Source of the DNA: Adiantum capillus-veneris
Taxonomy: Eukaryota > Streptophyta > Polypodiopsida > Polypodiales > Pteridaceae
Assembly (NCBI GenBank): GCA_014529385.2
Contig: CM043944.1
Span: 64,498,248-64,562,247, forward strand
DNA: 64,000 nt
Direction: 5' to 3'
The notes beneath the pieces were generated by a model that was given only the letters and a program-made list of their open reading frames with translations, had not been told where the DNA came from and did no database searches. Of this stretch, positions 54,981 to 64,000 are shown one piece after another; positions within the stretch are counted from its first letter, which is position 1; each line of letters opens with the position of its first letter. A program made the translations under genes and the position numbers.

Positions 54981-56919
54981 TAGTGGACTTTAGTGCTGAG
55001 GCATGGCCCCCAATGTGTGAGATAGTAAGTTGAAATTTGTTTTCCTGAGGAAGAGAGGTGGGACTCCTGTTCTCTTATGCAGGATATTGTTGTTGCAGTT
55101 GGAAATGCGATTAAAGAGTGTTGTTCTAGTCTAATGGTACTACCTACGGCAAATATGACTCCAATATTACTCTTATGCAAATTAGGTTGGTTGCTTGTAG
55201 CTTTCTAGGAAGTTGGGTGCTCCAGCCTCCAACCTAATTGAACGATTTTAGTTTGCTGGCATGATTTGAGCTCAAGGCATCTACATGGTCATGTTGTGCA
55301 GATAATGCCAATAGAAAGGAAGAAAACTGGAATTAGCACAGTGGCTAGGTTCAACAATAAGCTGATTACACGAAGAGAGCTCCAACCTTGGGACAGCCCA
55401 TTCCGATCTTCATGGACGTATTGCACCTCCCCTAAAGAGTTCCTTTACTCTTACTTTGAGTATTGGTGTTACCTTGTGTATTGGATATTGATTGCATGGT
55501 TCAGTGGTGCCTTTAGCACAAGTGAAAATGATAGTTTCGATGAAGGTTTTAAGGAAGCAAGTTACACCAGTGGGAGTATATGTGCTCTTCCGAGTCTGTA
55601 TGGAGTTTGGCATATTATATTAGATTGTACCTATAGGTTTGATTTTTGCAGATGTAGAGAAGTGGGGGACATTTGGTTTGATCCCAAGGAGTTTGCTTGA
55701 GTAGCTAGGTTCTATAGGGTGACCGCGACGGATTCATTGCAAACATGATGCTCAAGTGACAACCTATTAGGTCTTTTATTCTTAGCAGTCTGAGTTTACC
55801 GATGGTGTGATTCTCTTTGAGTTTCGAGTTCTATGAGATTCAGGTCTTGCTATTCAGTTACATAGGAAGCAGTTTTACTCCAGGTTATCTCATATTTCTT
55901 TCTGATGGTAATATTCTCTCTTCCCATGATTGAGCGGGAAGGGGGATTTCTATCTTGAGGGGAGCTCTCGGCTTTATCTCTGGAGCATTCCATGACAATG
56001 TTTGCCCTGTTCCAACATGGAGTTGAGTTAGTTTGCTACCTCAAAGCATACTTTTGAGGATGCTTCTCTTTTAGAGGAGCTTCCAGGTTATAATCTTCAA
56101 TCAACTACCAATGCTCCATTCAACGGAGTGCCATGCACGGTGACTTCTAGTCCTTGGTTTCCTTGCCTATTTTTTGTGGTTTTGGATGCTTTAGCCCACA
56201 AATGCAGTTAGTACCTTGGCGGATATTCCTCTTTACCCACTTTAGTGGTTGCTTCGTCTTTTGGATTTGTCGTGTGATGGTTGTTCTTCCCAGTGCATCC
56301 GAGCAAAAGTTCTTGTGCCTTTTCTTCCATATTGATCCCTGGAGATTGCATCTTCTAGACTGATCCTTGGAGTTTGTTATATTCAGGACACACCTACTTT
56401 CCTTATGCTTAGATTGGTATGTTGCTTCGTCCAGGTGGACAATGATCCTTCTTAGACTAGGACCCAATAACAGTTGGCCATGGCATTCTTTGTAGTAGGA
56501 AGATGTTCTTGATTCTTCTAATTTTAATTCCAGGTTTCATAGGTAGATTTCTTTTGGATTCACTCACCTTGGATGATCTAGTTACACAGGTAGAGACTGC
56601 TGGAGAGTTATGGCAGTTATTCATGGTTTGGGTGCTCTCCCTTAAGAGGGAATGTGGAGCCACCAGCTTAGGAGTTAGTTTCCACTAACTTCCTATTAGA
56701 TCTTTCCATATTAGCTGCTTTCCTAGTATTGATGTGTGTTTCTTTCTGTTGGATGTATTTTTCCGATTCACTTTGAGAGGGGTGATATTCTCTCGGGATG
56801 TGTTCCACACAGATGAAGTTTTCACTCTCAGTTTAGATACAGTTTGCACTTCATTATGATATATGGTGGTTGGTATAGTTCTTTGGTTCCTGATCATCAG
56901 AGAATTGATTTCTCGGTAG
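54981..56919. other. no gene recognised
   Basis: A 144-codon plus-strand frame at 55266-55700 is tyrosine-, tryptophan- and cysteine-rich in its middle but matches no family I know. Nearby frames are short. The region may be non-coding element sequence. Confidence 0.45.
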
Positions 56920-57466
56920 CCTTGTGTCACGAGATGGGCACCCCGTGCCAGCGGAAAATAACAGATTGAACAGACTTTTAGCACTTCAACAACAAGTGAA
57001 CTAAAAGAGAGATGCAACACGGAGTGGAAGAATTCCACCCTAGAGAGTACTGGCCCCAAACCTTGGCATCCCTTTTGGTATTTCTTTATATTACTTGAAC
57101 TCAGTACAATGCCGGTACTTGCGCTCTACACCTTCACCCGGAAGAGTGTCAGAGAATGAGCCTGCTACGTCATTAGCATAAAACGCGGGCGTTCGTAGAG
57201 TTGCCACGTCATCAACAATTTCGCAAGGAATTGAGTATGTGAGTGGTTTTGCTTTATTTCAATTTCTTTATGTCACTTGGGTCCCATCGGACGGGGTCCC
57301 ATAAGTTGGTGGGAACTCTTCTTTAAAAATAGGCCACTCGGCAAGACTTTATAAGTTGATAAAACTTCTTTTGCTGCTTCTCTTAGGGTTTAAGCTCCTC
57401 GGCCAGGATCTACAGGTTGGCTCCGTTCTTCAGTGGCTTGACACGTGAGCAATTTGTGACACCTTG
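56920..57466 (-). mobile_element. solo LTR with intact 5-bp target duplication
   Basis: The LTR is 56925-57461 in minus orientation: the plus strand starts TGTCACGAGATGGG and ends AATTTGTGACA. CCTTG flanks it on both sides (56920-56924 and 57462-57466). There is no primer-binding site or coding sequence next to it. It is the inverted relative of the LTR at 60213-60849, sharing, in inverted order, ggcacgtggtgcccgtc, ggtttggggccaatac, cccgtccgatgggg and the gccgag...aaaccctaag block. This is the standard footprint of recombination between the two LTRs of one element. Confidence 0.93.
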
Positions 57467-59953
57467 GCTGTCCGCATTCTTTGGACTAGGAGTTTGAATA
57501 TTTTAGCGTGTGATATATGACCGGAGGTGCAAGATTTAGACTCCTTGCTCGAGGGTGGAGCACTTGAAAGTTGGGAAATGATCCGGACACCAATAGTTTA
57601 TGCCTTTACCCTCAGATTTGATGCATTCTCTTGAGCGGCCAGTAGTAGTATCTTGTGCAAATGTTAGTTGTTCGACTTGTGAGCTGGTTGAGTTGAGGAG
57701 ATTCTTGATAGAGCTCGATTTACATTCAGTTTCGACAATATTTTACTTCTCAAATGTTTTTTCAGAGTAATGGTTCGATAGTATACTGGCCAAGTACTAT
57801 TTGACCTCGGAGTTTTGCAGCAAAAATCCTCATCCATGAAACCCTCTCTTTTCAATTGTAGATTGCTCACTCGAGCTTCCTAGTCCGTATTCCTTTCCAA
57901 GAATTGAAAGGAATGTTAGAGTTTCGGCATCTCTCTGGATTCGTCTAGTTGGTTCGTGTTTCTCCCAGGGACGGATGTTAGGGAGTGAGGACTGTTTTGT
58001 GGTTGTGCCCAGCCAGTGTGAGGTTGTTTTCTCATGTTGGGATGTGTCTAGCCATGTTTAGCTCGAGTTTGGCTTGGTTCCATGGCGATATAGGTTCTTG
58101 CAAGCTTTGGCATTTTTTCCCTCGAGCCCTATGGGCAGGTATTACCCTTTCTTCCATTTTACTCATATTTTGCCCCTTTTATTTCGTGGGCTAGAGGGGT
58201 AGGTCGGACGGGTTTGTTATTTCTCTATATAGAAAGTAGGGAGGGGTACCTCTTTTGGTATGTAGCGCCCTTAGGGGACAGCCCAGTTGGTCTAACGTTT
58301 TTGGTTAGCATTTCGATCACTTTCTAGATCAGCCCCACTGGCTTTCATGGGCAGCAGATGGAGAGCGGCAGGCAACAGGTGGAGAGGGCAGCCATAGCAA
58401 TTGTGGGTAGCCCACCATGAGCAGAGATTCGGGAGATTTTCATTGGGAGGGGCAGCCATTCAGACATATGATGGTCCTTCCACATCCAATGTAGTCATTT
58501 CTCCATGCACCTGGAACAACAGTCCTAGATCCGATGATCCTCAGGGCATCTCTTCTTTTGCTAGGAGGAGATCTCGACTTGGTGTCCTCGTGCTTGCTCA
58601 ATGGTTTCCAATTTTTAGACAGAGGTCTCATGTGCAGGTTGGCAATGTCAGTAGCAGTTGCAGTGGTGTGTACCTTGGGTCCATCCATTGGGGTATGTTA
58701 GATACATGCCGGACCACCCTTGGCCACTTGTATGAGCAATTATCAGCATGGAGAGCCTTTCTAAATATCTGAAACTGGCCCGTAGGCCTCTAAAGGGCGG
58801 TACACTTTGGCTTTCACCCGATCTTCACGTTGATTAACTTTACCAGTACTTTACGACACAGAAGAACTTCACGAATAAACTTGTGACTAGAATTCAACAC
58901 TTCAAAACAAATCACGGCTACTCTAGCCCAATTTCAACAGCATAACGACAGTAGAAGGCTTCGTAGACAAAATTCCCGTAGAGTAGGTGACTTTCCGTGC
59001 GCATTAGAGTACTTTGACAAAGTTGATGAGAAAATACAGCACACTGAAATCTCTATTTTTTGCCTCTAAAATGCACCAGAACACCTGTTTCGCAGTTCCC
59101 AAGCTTCTCCGAAGGTCCTGGGACTGTTTGGCATCAAAAAGGGTCGAAACCCCAAACCTGCAAAGCATTATAGTAAGCCGTAATTCTCTGTTTTGAGCTT
59201 CGTTTACGTGTCAATCGAATTCATAGCACGCCCTTGAGTTCCCGCACATGTAGGGCTACTTGCTGTTTGATTTGGATGAGATTTCTCACAAAAAATCTCT
59301 CCGAATCAACTTGTACCTGTGGGGGATTAGCAAGTAGCTAATCCGGTTCTTGTACAAGAGGCTCTTGCCTTGGAAATCGTGCATAAACCCACAGAACTAT
59401 ACATATAGATGAATAGCCCTTGAGCCGGACATCACGATTGCGTATTCAAAAGGGGGGAGAGATGCACGAGAACGGAATCATCGTGCTACATAAGACAGAG
59501 GAGAAGGAAAACTTTCCATTAAAGTTGTGATCACTTGCACAAACTACTCACACACACAGTAGTCATTCAAATCAGTCTTTCTCTTCCTTGATGGATTTGG
59601 GGCACCGAAACTTGGTGATGTGTTTGACAGATTTCTCACAAGCTGTCATGTGTCACCTGTCCTTTTGATTTAATTTCCTAGTACCCATCAACTTATAAAT
59701 TGCAGTGTGAGGTCTACATGACTTTGAATTGAGGCTAGCCACCCTTTTACAAATCGGCTATTAGTGCCGATCTACCTAACCATCTCGTGGTGACTTAGCC
59801 TTCATTGCTCTGCAGGTGAAACTCTCAGCCATCGACCAATTCAAACTGACAATACAATGTCCGGCTATTTGTGACTTCAACAAGAAGGTCTCGAAAATTA
59901 AATCAAAATCAAGGAAAAGAAACCAACAACTAAGGTTAGTGGTTGTTTGTGAC
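57467..59953. other. no gene recognised; possible minus-strand LTR at the right side
   Basis: Short frames only (for example 58401-58772). On the minus strand a purine tract aagagggggg at 59957-59966 is followed by TATGTCACAAACAACC, which looks like a polypurine tract and LTR start reaching down from about 59954. Its far end was not found. Confidence 0.35.
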
Positions 59954-60212
59954 ATACCCCCCTCTTGAAATCGCAAATGTCTTCGATTGCATGCCTAATA
60001 TACATGCATGACTTAATGAAACCTCGTACTTTTGTCATTTCTGTCTACGATAGAAGTGAGCATTATACCTTTAACACTTGTTGAGCAATGTACACTTCTA
60101 TTGCACTGAACCCGTTTGTACATATGATGTGCTAGCTCCATCATTACCCCTTTGTTGAGCACGTTGAGCTGGGGCATATGTAGGTGGTAAACTAAAGGCT
60201 TCAAGGTAAAGC

Positions 60213-60849
60213 TGTCACAAACTATTGACGTGTCAAAGCCATCAAGAATAGGGTCAACTTACAGATGCCGGCCGAGGGGCCTAAACCCTAAGAAGAACAA
60301 GTAGCAGAAGAAGAAGTCCTACCAACTTATGGGGACCCCGTCCGATGGGGCCACAATGACATAAAGGGATTAAAATAAAGCACGACTCACACACACACAT
60401 CACAAAACAAATGATGTGGCAGCTATACGGACGCTTCGCGTTTTGTGCTGATTGATGACATGGCAGTTGTAGGGAATTCCGCAAATCGCTTTGACAGTTT
60501 TTTGGCATTGATTTTGGACTATAAGCTTTTGAGTTTTGAAGGCTTTTCATGTAAACTGCTTTTGGGGCCTACGGCCTTTAAATATGTGCTGAGGGCTCAT
60601 TCTTTGGCATGCTTCTTGGAGAAGGTGCAGAGTCTGAAGTATCGGCTTGTACAGTGTTGATGCAATATAAAGAAATACCGAAAGGGGCGCCGAGGTTTGG
60701 GGCCAATACTCTCTCGAGTGGAATTCCACCACTCCGTGTGTCGCGTGTCCTCTCTCTCTTTCATTTAGTTGTTATTGAAGTGCTAAAAGTTTGTTTGGTC
60801 TGTTCATTCTATTCTTTTCTATTGGCACGTGGTGCCCGTCTTGTGACAA
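60213..60849 (+). mobile_element. 5' LTR, same family as the solo LTR
   Basis: Starts TGTCACAAACTATTGACG and ends CGTCTTGTGACA, with terminal inverted repeats TGTCAC/GTGACA. It is 637 bp against 537 bp for the solo copy. It is directly followed by a primer-binding site, so it is a 5' LTR. Confidence 0.9.
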
Positions 60850-60861
60850 TGGTATCAGAGC
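60850..60861 (+). other. primer-binding site (initiator Met tRNA type)
   Basis: tggtatcagagc immediately after the LTR end TTGTGACA. Confidence 0.93.
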
Positions 60862-61150
60862 ATCAGGCGTGTGCTTTTTTGAAAGCATACCGGTCCTACA
60901 AAAGAGCAGACCAAGCTATTGGAAATTTTACTTGAAGTAGTTTTGTGCTCCGACCTTGGACTTATTAGCCACTCCCATCCTTACTTCATCACGCATCAGG
61001 CGCGTTCCCGTCTTCACCGCTCATGTATTATAGGGCATAAGCCATAAAGATCACTTGCAAGAGAAGGATCCAAGGTTTGTTTTGAGCTACTGTTTTTCTT
61101 AGAGGCAGTGCCATGCAGATGTTGATAGCTGCCAAGCAGCATACTCCAAG
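60862..61150 (+). other. leader remnant
   Basis: No gag, protease or polymerase start is present. The sequence passes within about 300 bp from the primer-binding site to the last third of a reverse transcriptase, so several kilobases are missing or two elements were joined. Confidence 0.55.
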
Positions 61151-61990
61151 TACTTGGCAAGCTTTCAAGAAAATTTTTGTCCGAAGTGACCCGTTTGGAT
61201 GAGTGTCAGTTGTACATTACAGCTAAGAAATCTGATTTTTTTCTTACTAAAGTTACTTATCTGGGTCATATCATTTCTGCAGAAGGCGTCAAGCTAGATC
61301 CCGTGAAGTTGAAACAGGTTTGTAATTGGGATTTGTCCAAAATTGCATATGATGTGCGTTCTTTTCTTGGTTTTTGTCAAGCATATAGTTCGCACTTAGG
61401 GAATTTTGCACGCATTGCCCCAACCATGATCGATGTTTTGAAAGGGTAAAGACTCGCCGACAGCACGTGGATTTTCCTGAAGGAGCCATTGAGGCTTTTG
61501 CAAAGCTCAAGGTTGCGGTGACAGAATCGCCATGTCTTATTCTTGTCTCTTTGGATGACCCCTTTGAGGTATGGACGGATGCGAGCAATGTCGCCATAGG
61601 TGCTGTGCTTTAGCATCATGGCCGTCCAGTTGCATTTCTTAGTCAGAAATTGAATAGTGGAGAAAAGAACTGATCCGTTTATGACAAAGAACTTCTGTCT
61701 TTCATTCACTTTCTTAAGCATTGGAAGCGATTTCTGTATGGTAGAGAGGTCACAGTTTGTACAGATCACCAAGTCCTCAAGTGGCTCCAGTCTATGCCTA
61801 GTGCACATTGGAGTGGTCGCCAAGCACGGTGGTCACAATTTTTTGAGCAATTTGGAGGTTTGATTGAGTATGTGCCTAAAAAAGCTAACCTTGTTACAGA
61901 TACGTTAAGTTGCAAACTGGCTCTTGAGTCAAGATCCACAGTTACTCTTCAGGGTGTGTCTTTTGACAGCATGAAGAACCAGTATCAGAT
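61151..61990 (+). pseudogene. reverse transcriptase thumb and RNase H (element D)
   Basis: The frame at 61177-61449 reads DECQLYITAKKSDFF, VTYLGHIISAEGVKLDP and VRSFLGFCQAYSSHLGNFARIA, the thumb and connection of a chromovirus polymerase. After a shift, FAKLKVAVTESPCLIL, then PFEVWTDASNVAIGAVL with TAG where glutamine is usual, then GRPVAFLSQKLN and VYDKELLSFIHFLKHWKRFL. VCTDHQVLKWLQ (catalytic aspartate kept) and YVPKKANLVTDTLS close the RNase H. The polymerase core with YxDD is absent. Confidence 0.9.
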
Positions 61991-62134
61991 ACCGAGTTTG
62001 GTAAGCAATGTTTACAAGCTCTTGCTTCCCAAGGGCCTAGAAACTATCTCATTTGTGAAGGTTTGTTGTATTTTCGTCACCATCTATGTGTGTTGCCCTC
62101 TCTCAGGACAACGACATTGCACGATGCACATGAC

Positions 62135-62192
62135 TCTCTCATGGGTGGGCACAGGGGAATGAATCTCTCATGGGTGGGCACAGGGGAATGAA
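62135..62192. repeat. 29-bp tandem duplication
   Basis: tctctcatgggtgggcacag and the following bases are repeated exactly at 62135 and 62164. The length is not a multiple of three and breaks the integrase frame. Confidence 0.93.
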
Positions 62193-62397
62193 CACAACTC
62201 TTAAAAAAATATAAAGGTTCTTTTATTGATCTAGAATGCGAAAGGATGTGTTTTGTTATGTCACACATTGCACCATTTTTCAAAAGGTAAAAAATCCTCA
62301 CGGTAAGCAGCAAGGCCTCTTGCTTCTGCTGCCTACTCCTGATAGACCTTTTCAAGATATTTCTATGGATTTTGTGACTAACCTCCCATCTTGTTTG

Positions 62398-62457
62398 CAT
62401 TCAAGGAACACTCAATGTTCCTTTTTTGCATTCAAGGAACTCTCAATGTTTGACAAT
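62398..62457. repeat. 30-bp imperfect tandem duplication
   Basis: gcattcaaggaacactcaat at 62398 and gcattcaaggaactctcaat at 62428. Confidence 0.85.
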
Positions 62458-63470
62458 TGTTGACCGTTTCAGCAAGTTTTGCATGTTGATTCCTTGTAGG
62501 GCCACAATCACTGCACAAGATGTGGCACATTTATTCATTAAGCATTGGTACCCCCTCTGTGGTTTTCCAAAGTCGATTGTTTCAGATAGGGATGTTAAGT
62601 TCACGTCCAATTTTTGATGTGCACTCTTTGAAAATTTTGGCACTAAGTTGAATTTTTCATCGGCTTTTCATCCACAGTCAGATGGTCAAATAGAGATTTA
62701 CAATCAGTTGGCTTTTGATATTTTGAAGTCCTATGTGCATGATCAGCAGTCTCGTTGGGAGCTCTATCTCTGTTTGGTTCAAGCAATTTTGAATGACTCT
62801 TTTTCCTCTGCCACTGGTAGAACTCCGTATGAGGCAGCTTTTGGACGTCCGTTCTAGTCACTTTTGACTCGCTCGATTAGCCCAATGCCTGATGCAAATG
62901 CTGAAAGTCAGTCGTTGGATGAGAACTCTGAGAGTGTAAAGTTTTGGCTAAGAAAGGCTAAGGAGTCTTACTCACGATAGGCAAACAAGCATCATTAGGA
63001 TGTTTCTATCAAGGAAGGGGGTTCGATTTATTTAAGAATCATGAAGCAACGTCTTAAGCAAGTCAGGAAGAAGTGTCCTAAGTTGTCTTTTAGAATGTAT
63101 GGTCCATTTTCTGTCATTAAAAAGATCAATGAGGTTTCAATGAAATTACAATTCCCTAAATCATGGTCGATGAACAATGTTTTCCATGTTTCTTGGTTGA
63201 AAGTATTTTAGGAAACACCTCCAAAGGACATTTCCCAAGAAGAAGAGCCCAAGATCATCGATGAAGCTGAAGTCATGGAGCTGGAGCAAGTGTTGTTGCA
63301 TCGGTTTCGCCATGGCTCAAAGAAGCAAGTCAGACAATACTTTTTGAAGTTCAAGGATCGAGGAACCCAACGAGGCACTGTGGGTCGACGAAGAGCTTTT
63401 CAAAGATTACCTAGAGTTGTTGGCAGACTACAAGGAAGCCTTGCAGCTCGGTATCAGTACCTCACTTGGA

Positions 63471-63481
63471 AAAGGTGGGGA
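63471..63481 (+). other. polypurine tract of element D
   Basis: AAAAGGTGGGGA directly before TGTCACGCGCAC. It lies downstream of the integrase end, as expected. Confidence 0.75.
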
Positions 63482-64000
63482 TGTCACGCGCACATCTAAC
63501 CCTATGTGCATGTGGACAAGCTACGTCAGGTCCAGGGTTCGGGTCAGCTTAGGAAGTGTTCTAGCACATTTGTGAGCCTGTACGTAGGCCATGCTTGTCC
63601 AGAAACTTAGAGTAGTTGCATATCCTCTAGTTGCACACAACATGATTTATCAGCATTACAGTCAGTACCCATCATAAGCATTCTACAGTGCATAGAACCC
63701 ATTTTCCCCAATTATTCATTTCTCACTTATTATTTAATAAGTGACTTTGTTGGGAAACTGAGTAGGGTAAATTTGCTAAGTGACTATAAAAAACCTAGCA
63801 CTAGCACTTTTTGGCAAAAGAGGGAGCAGAAGTCTCATCAACTTGCAGTGCACCTTCTCAGCAAGACCGACAAGAGGCCTAGCGTTTCCAGCCAACAGTA
63901 CAGCAGATAGCGTTTTTGGCTATAGGTTCAACCTAGCGTTTTCAGTAGATAGCAGATCAACCTTGGCGTTTTGGTACATATCTCATGGCATTTTTCAATT
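63482..64000 (+). mobile_element. 3' LTR of element D (runs off the window)
   Basis: Begins TGTCACGCGCACATC after the purine tract. Contains ttattatttaataagtgac and a tataaaaaacctagc stretch (63785) that may be the promoter TATA region. Apart from the first six bases it does not resemble the 5' LTR at 60213-60849. Confidence 0.75.

Larger units (their letters stand above)
61991..63400 (+). pseudogene. integrase with chromodomain-like tail (element D)
   Basis: The zinc-finger part is scrambled by a 29-bp tandem duplication at 62135-62192 and by stops. A 30-bp near-duplication at 62398-62457 precedes the core. The core reads IVDRFSKFCMLIP, GFPKSIVSDRDVKFTSNF (second aspartate) and, after a stop, FHPQSDGQIEIYN (glutamate), then SRWELYLCLVQAILNDSF and GRTPYEAAFGRPF. 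The C-terminal barrel is recognisable: YGPFSVIKKINEVSMKLQFP, NNVFHVSWLKVF. The end, VRQYFLKFKDRG, fits the first strands of a chromodomain. Stops at several points, including 62855-62857, make it a pseudogene. Confidence 0.88.

Noticed and set aside
55266-55700. 144-codon plus-strand frame
   Set aside because: Length is notable but I find no family signature, no conserved neighbour and no codon pattern that supports a gene; left as unassigned.
1-64000. CRISPR array, rRNA operon or functional tRNA
   Set aside because: No regular spacer-repeat pattern, no rRNA signatures. tRNA-like boxes lack paired acceptor stems.

Overview
The window looks like nuclear DNA of a land plant with a large, repeat-rich genome. 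The evidence is several different Ty3/gypsy retrotransposons, a complete CACTA (En/Spm) DNA transposon whose genes carry short plant-type GT-AG introns, a Ty1/copia-type LTR, a fragment of a plant-specific metal-binding HIPP gene, tRNA-derived SINE-like pieces, and many long CT/GA and CA microsatellites. I cannot name the species. I see no intact host gene, rRNA gene, functional tRNA gene, CRISPR array or bacterial-type operon. Almost all readable protein sequence belongs to mobile elements in different stages of decay.

Layout. 1-5400: a decayed reverse transcriptase, several two- or three-copy short repeats, and long stretches with nothing recognisable. 5430-8630: a tandem array with a period near 510 bp, each unit carrying a CT or CT/CA microsatellite at the same internal place. 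9326-11522: remains of a minus-strand LTR element (gag piece, an unassigned reading frame, primer-binding site, 940-bp LTR). 16986-20996: minus-strand Tat-like Ty3/gypsy element with protease, reverse transcriptase, two RNase H domains and integrase, broken mainly by stop codons in one frame. 21108-21829: copia-type LTR. 23564-28232: plus-strand Tat-like element (called B here) with 5' LTR, gag, protease and half a reverse transcriptase. 29812-30370: G-rich minisatellite. 30400-32040: minus-strand gag-protease fragment. 32205-33640: element with long terminal inverted repeats. 33905-36930: decayed Ty3/gypsy pol split by a SINE-like insertion.

37816-52525 holds a second Ty3/gypsy element (called A: LTR piece, gag, protease, reverse transcriptase, RNase H, integrase). 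Its protease gene is interrupted by a 9,390-bp CACTA transposon (40326-49715) flanked by the 3-bp duplication CCT. The CACTA itself carries a stop-damaged transposase gene, an apparently intact second gene, a captured HIPP fragment, a SINE-like piece and a nested 1,320-bp element flanked by TTAA.

The most unusual structure is that A is split. Its integrase stops at 52525 against a minus-strand LTR of family B (52526-53625). The missing integrase tail and chromodomain-like end lie on the other strand at 23264-23563, directly against a plus-strand B LTR (23564-24642). Both broken ends carry ACGG, and the reading frame continues across them. The simplest reading is a B LTR inserted in A, followed by a 27.9-kb inversion through recombination between two inverted B LTRs. 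A misassembly must be excluded.

53626-64000: composite tandem repeats, a SINE-like unit inside inverted repeats, a clean solo LTR (56925-57461) with a CCTTG duplication, a related LTR with primer-binding site (60213-60861), and a 5'-truncated gypsy pol (61177-63400) ending in a different 3' LTR that runs off the window.
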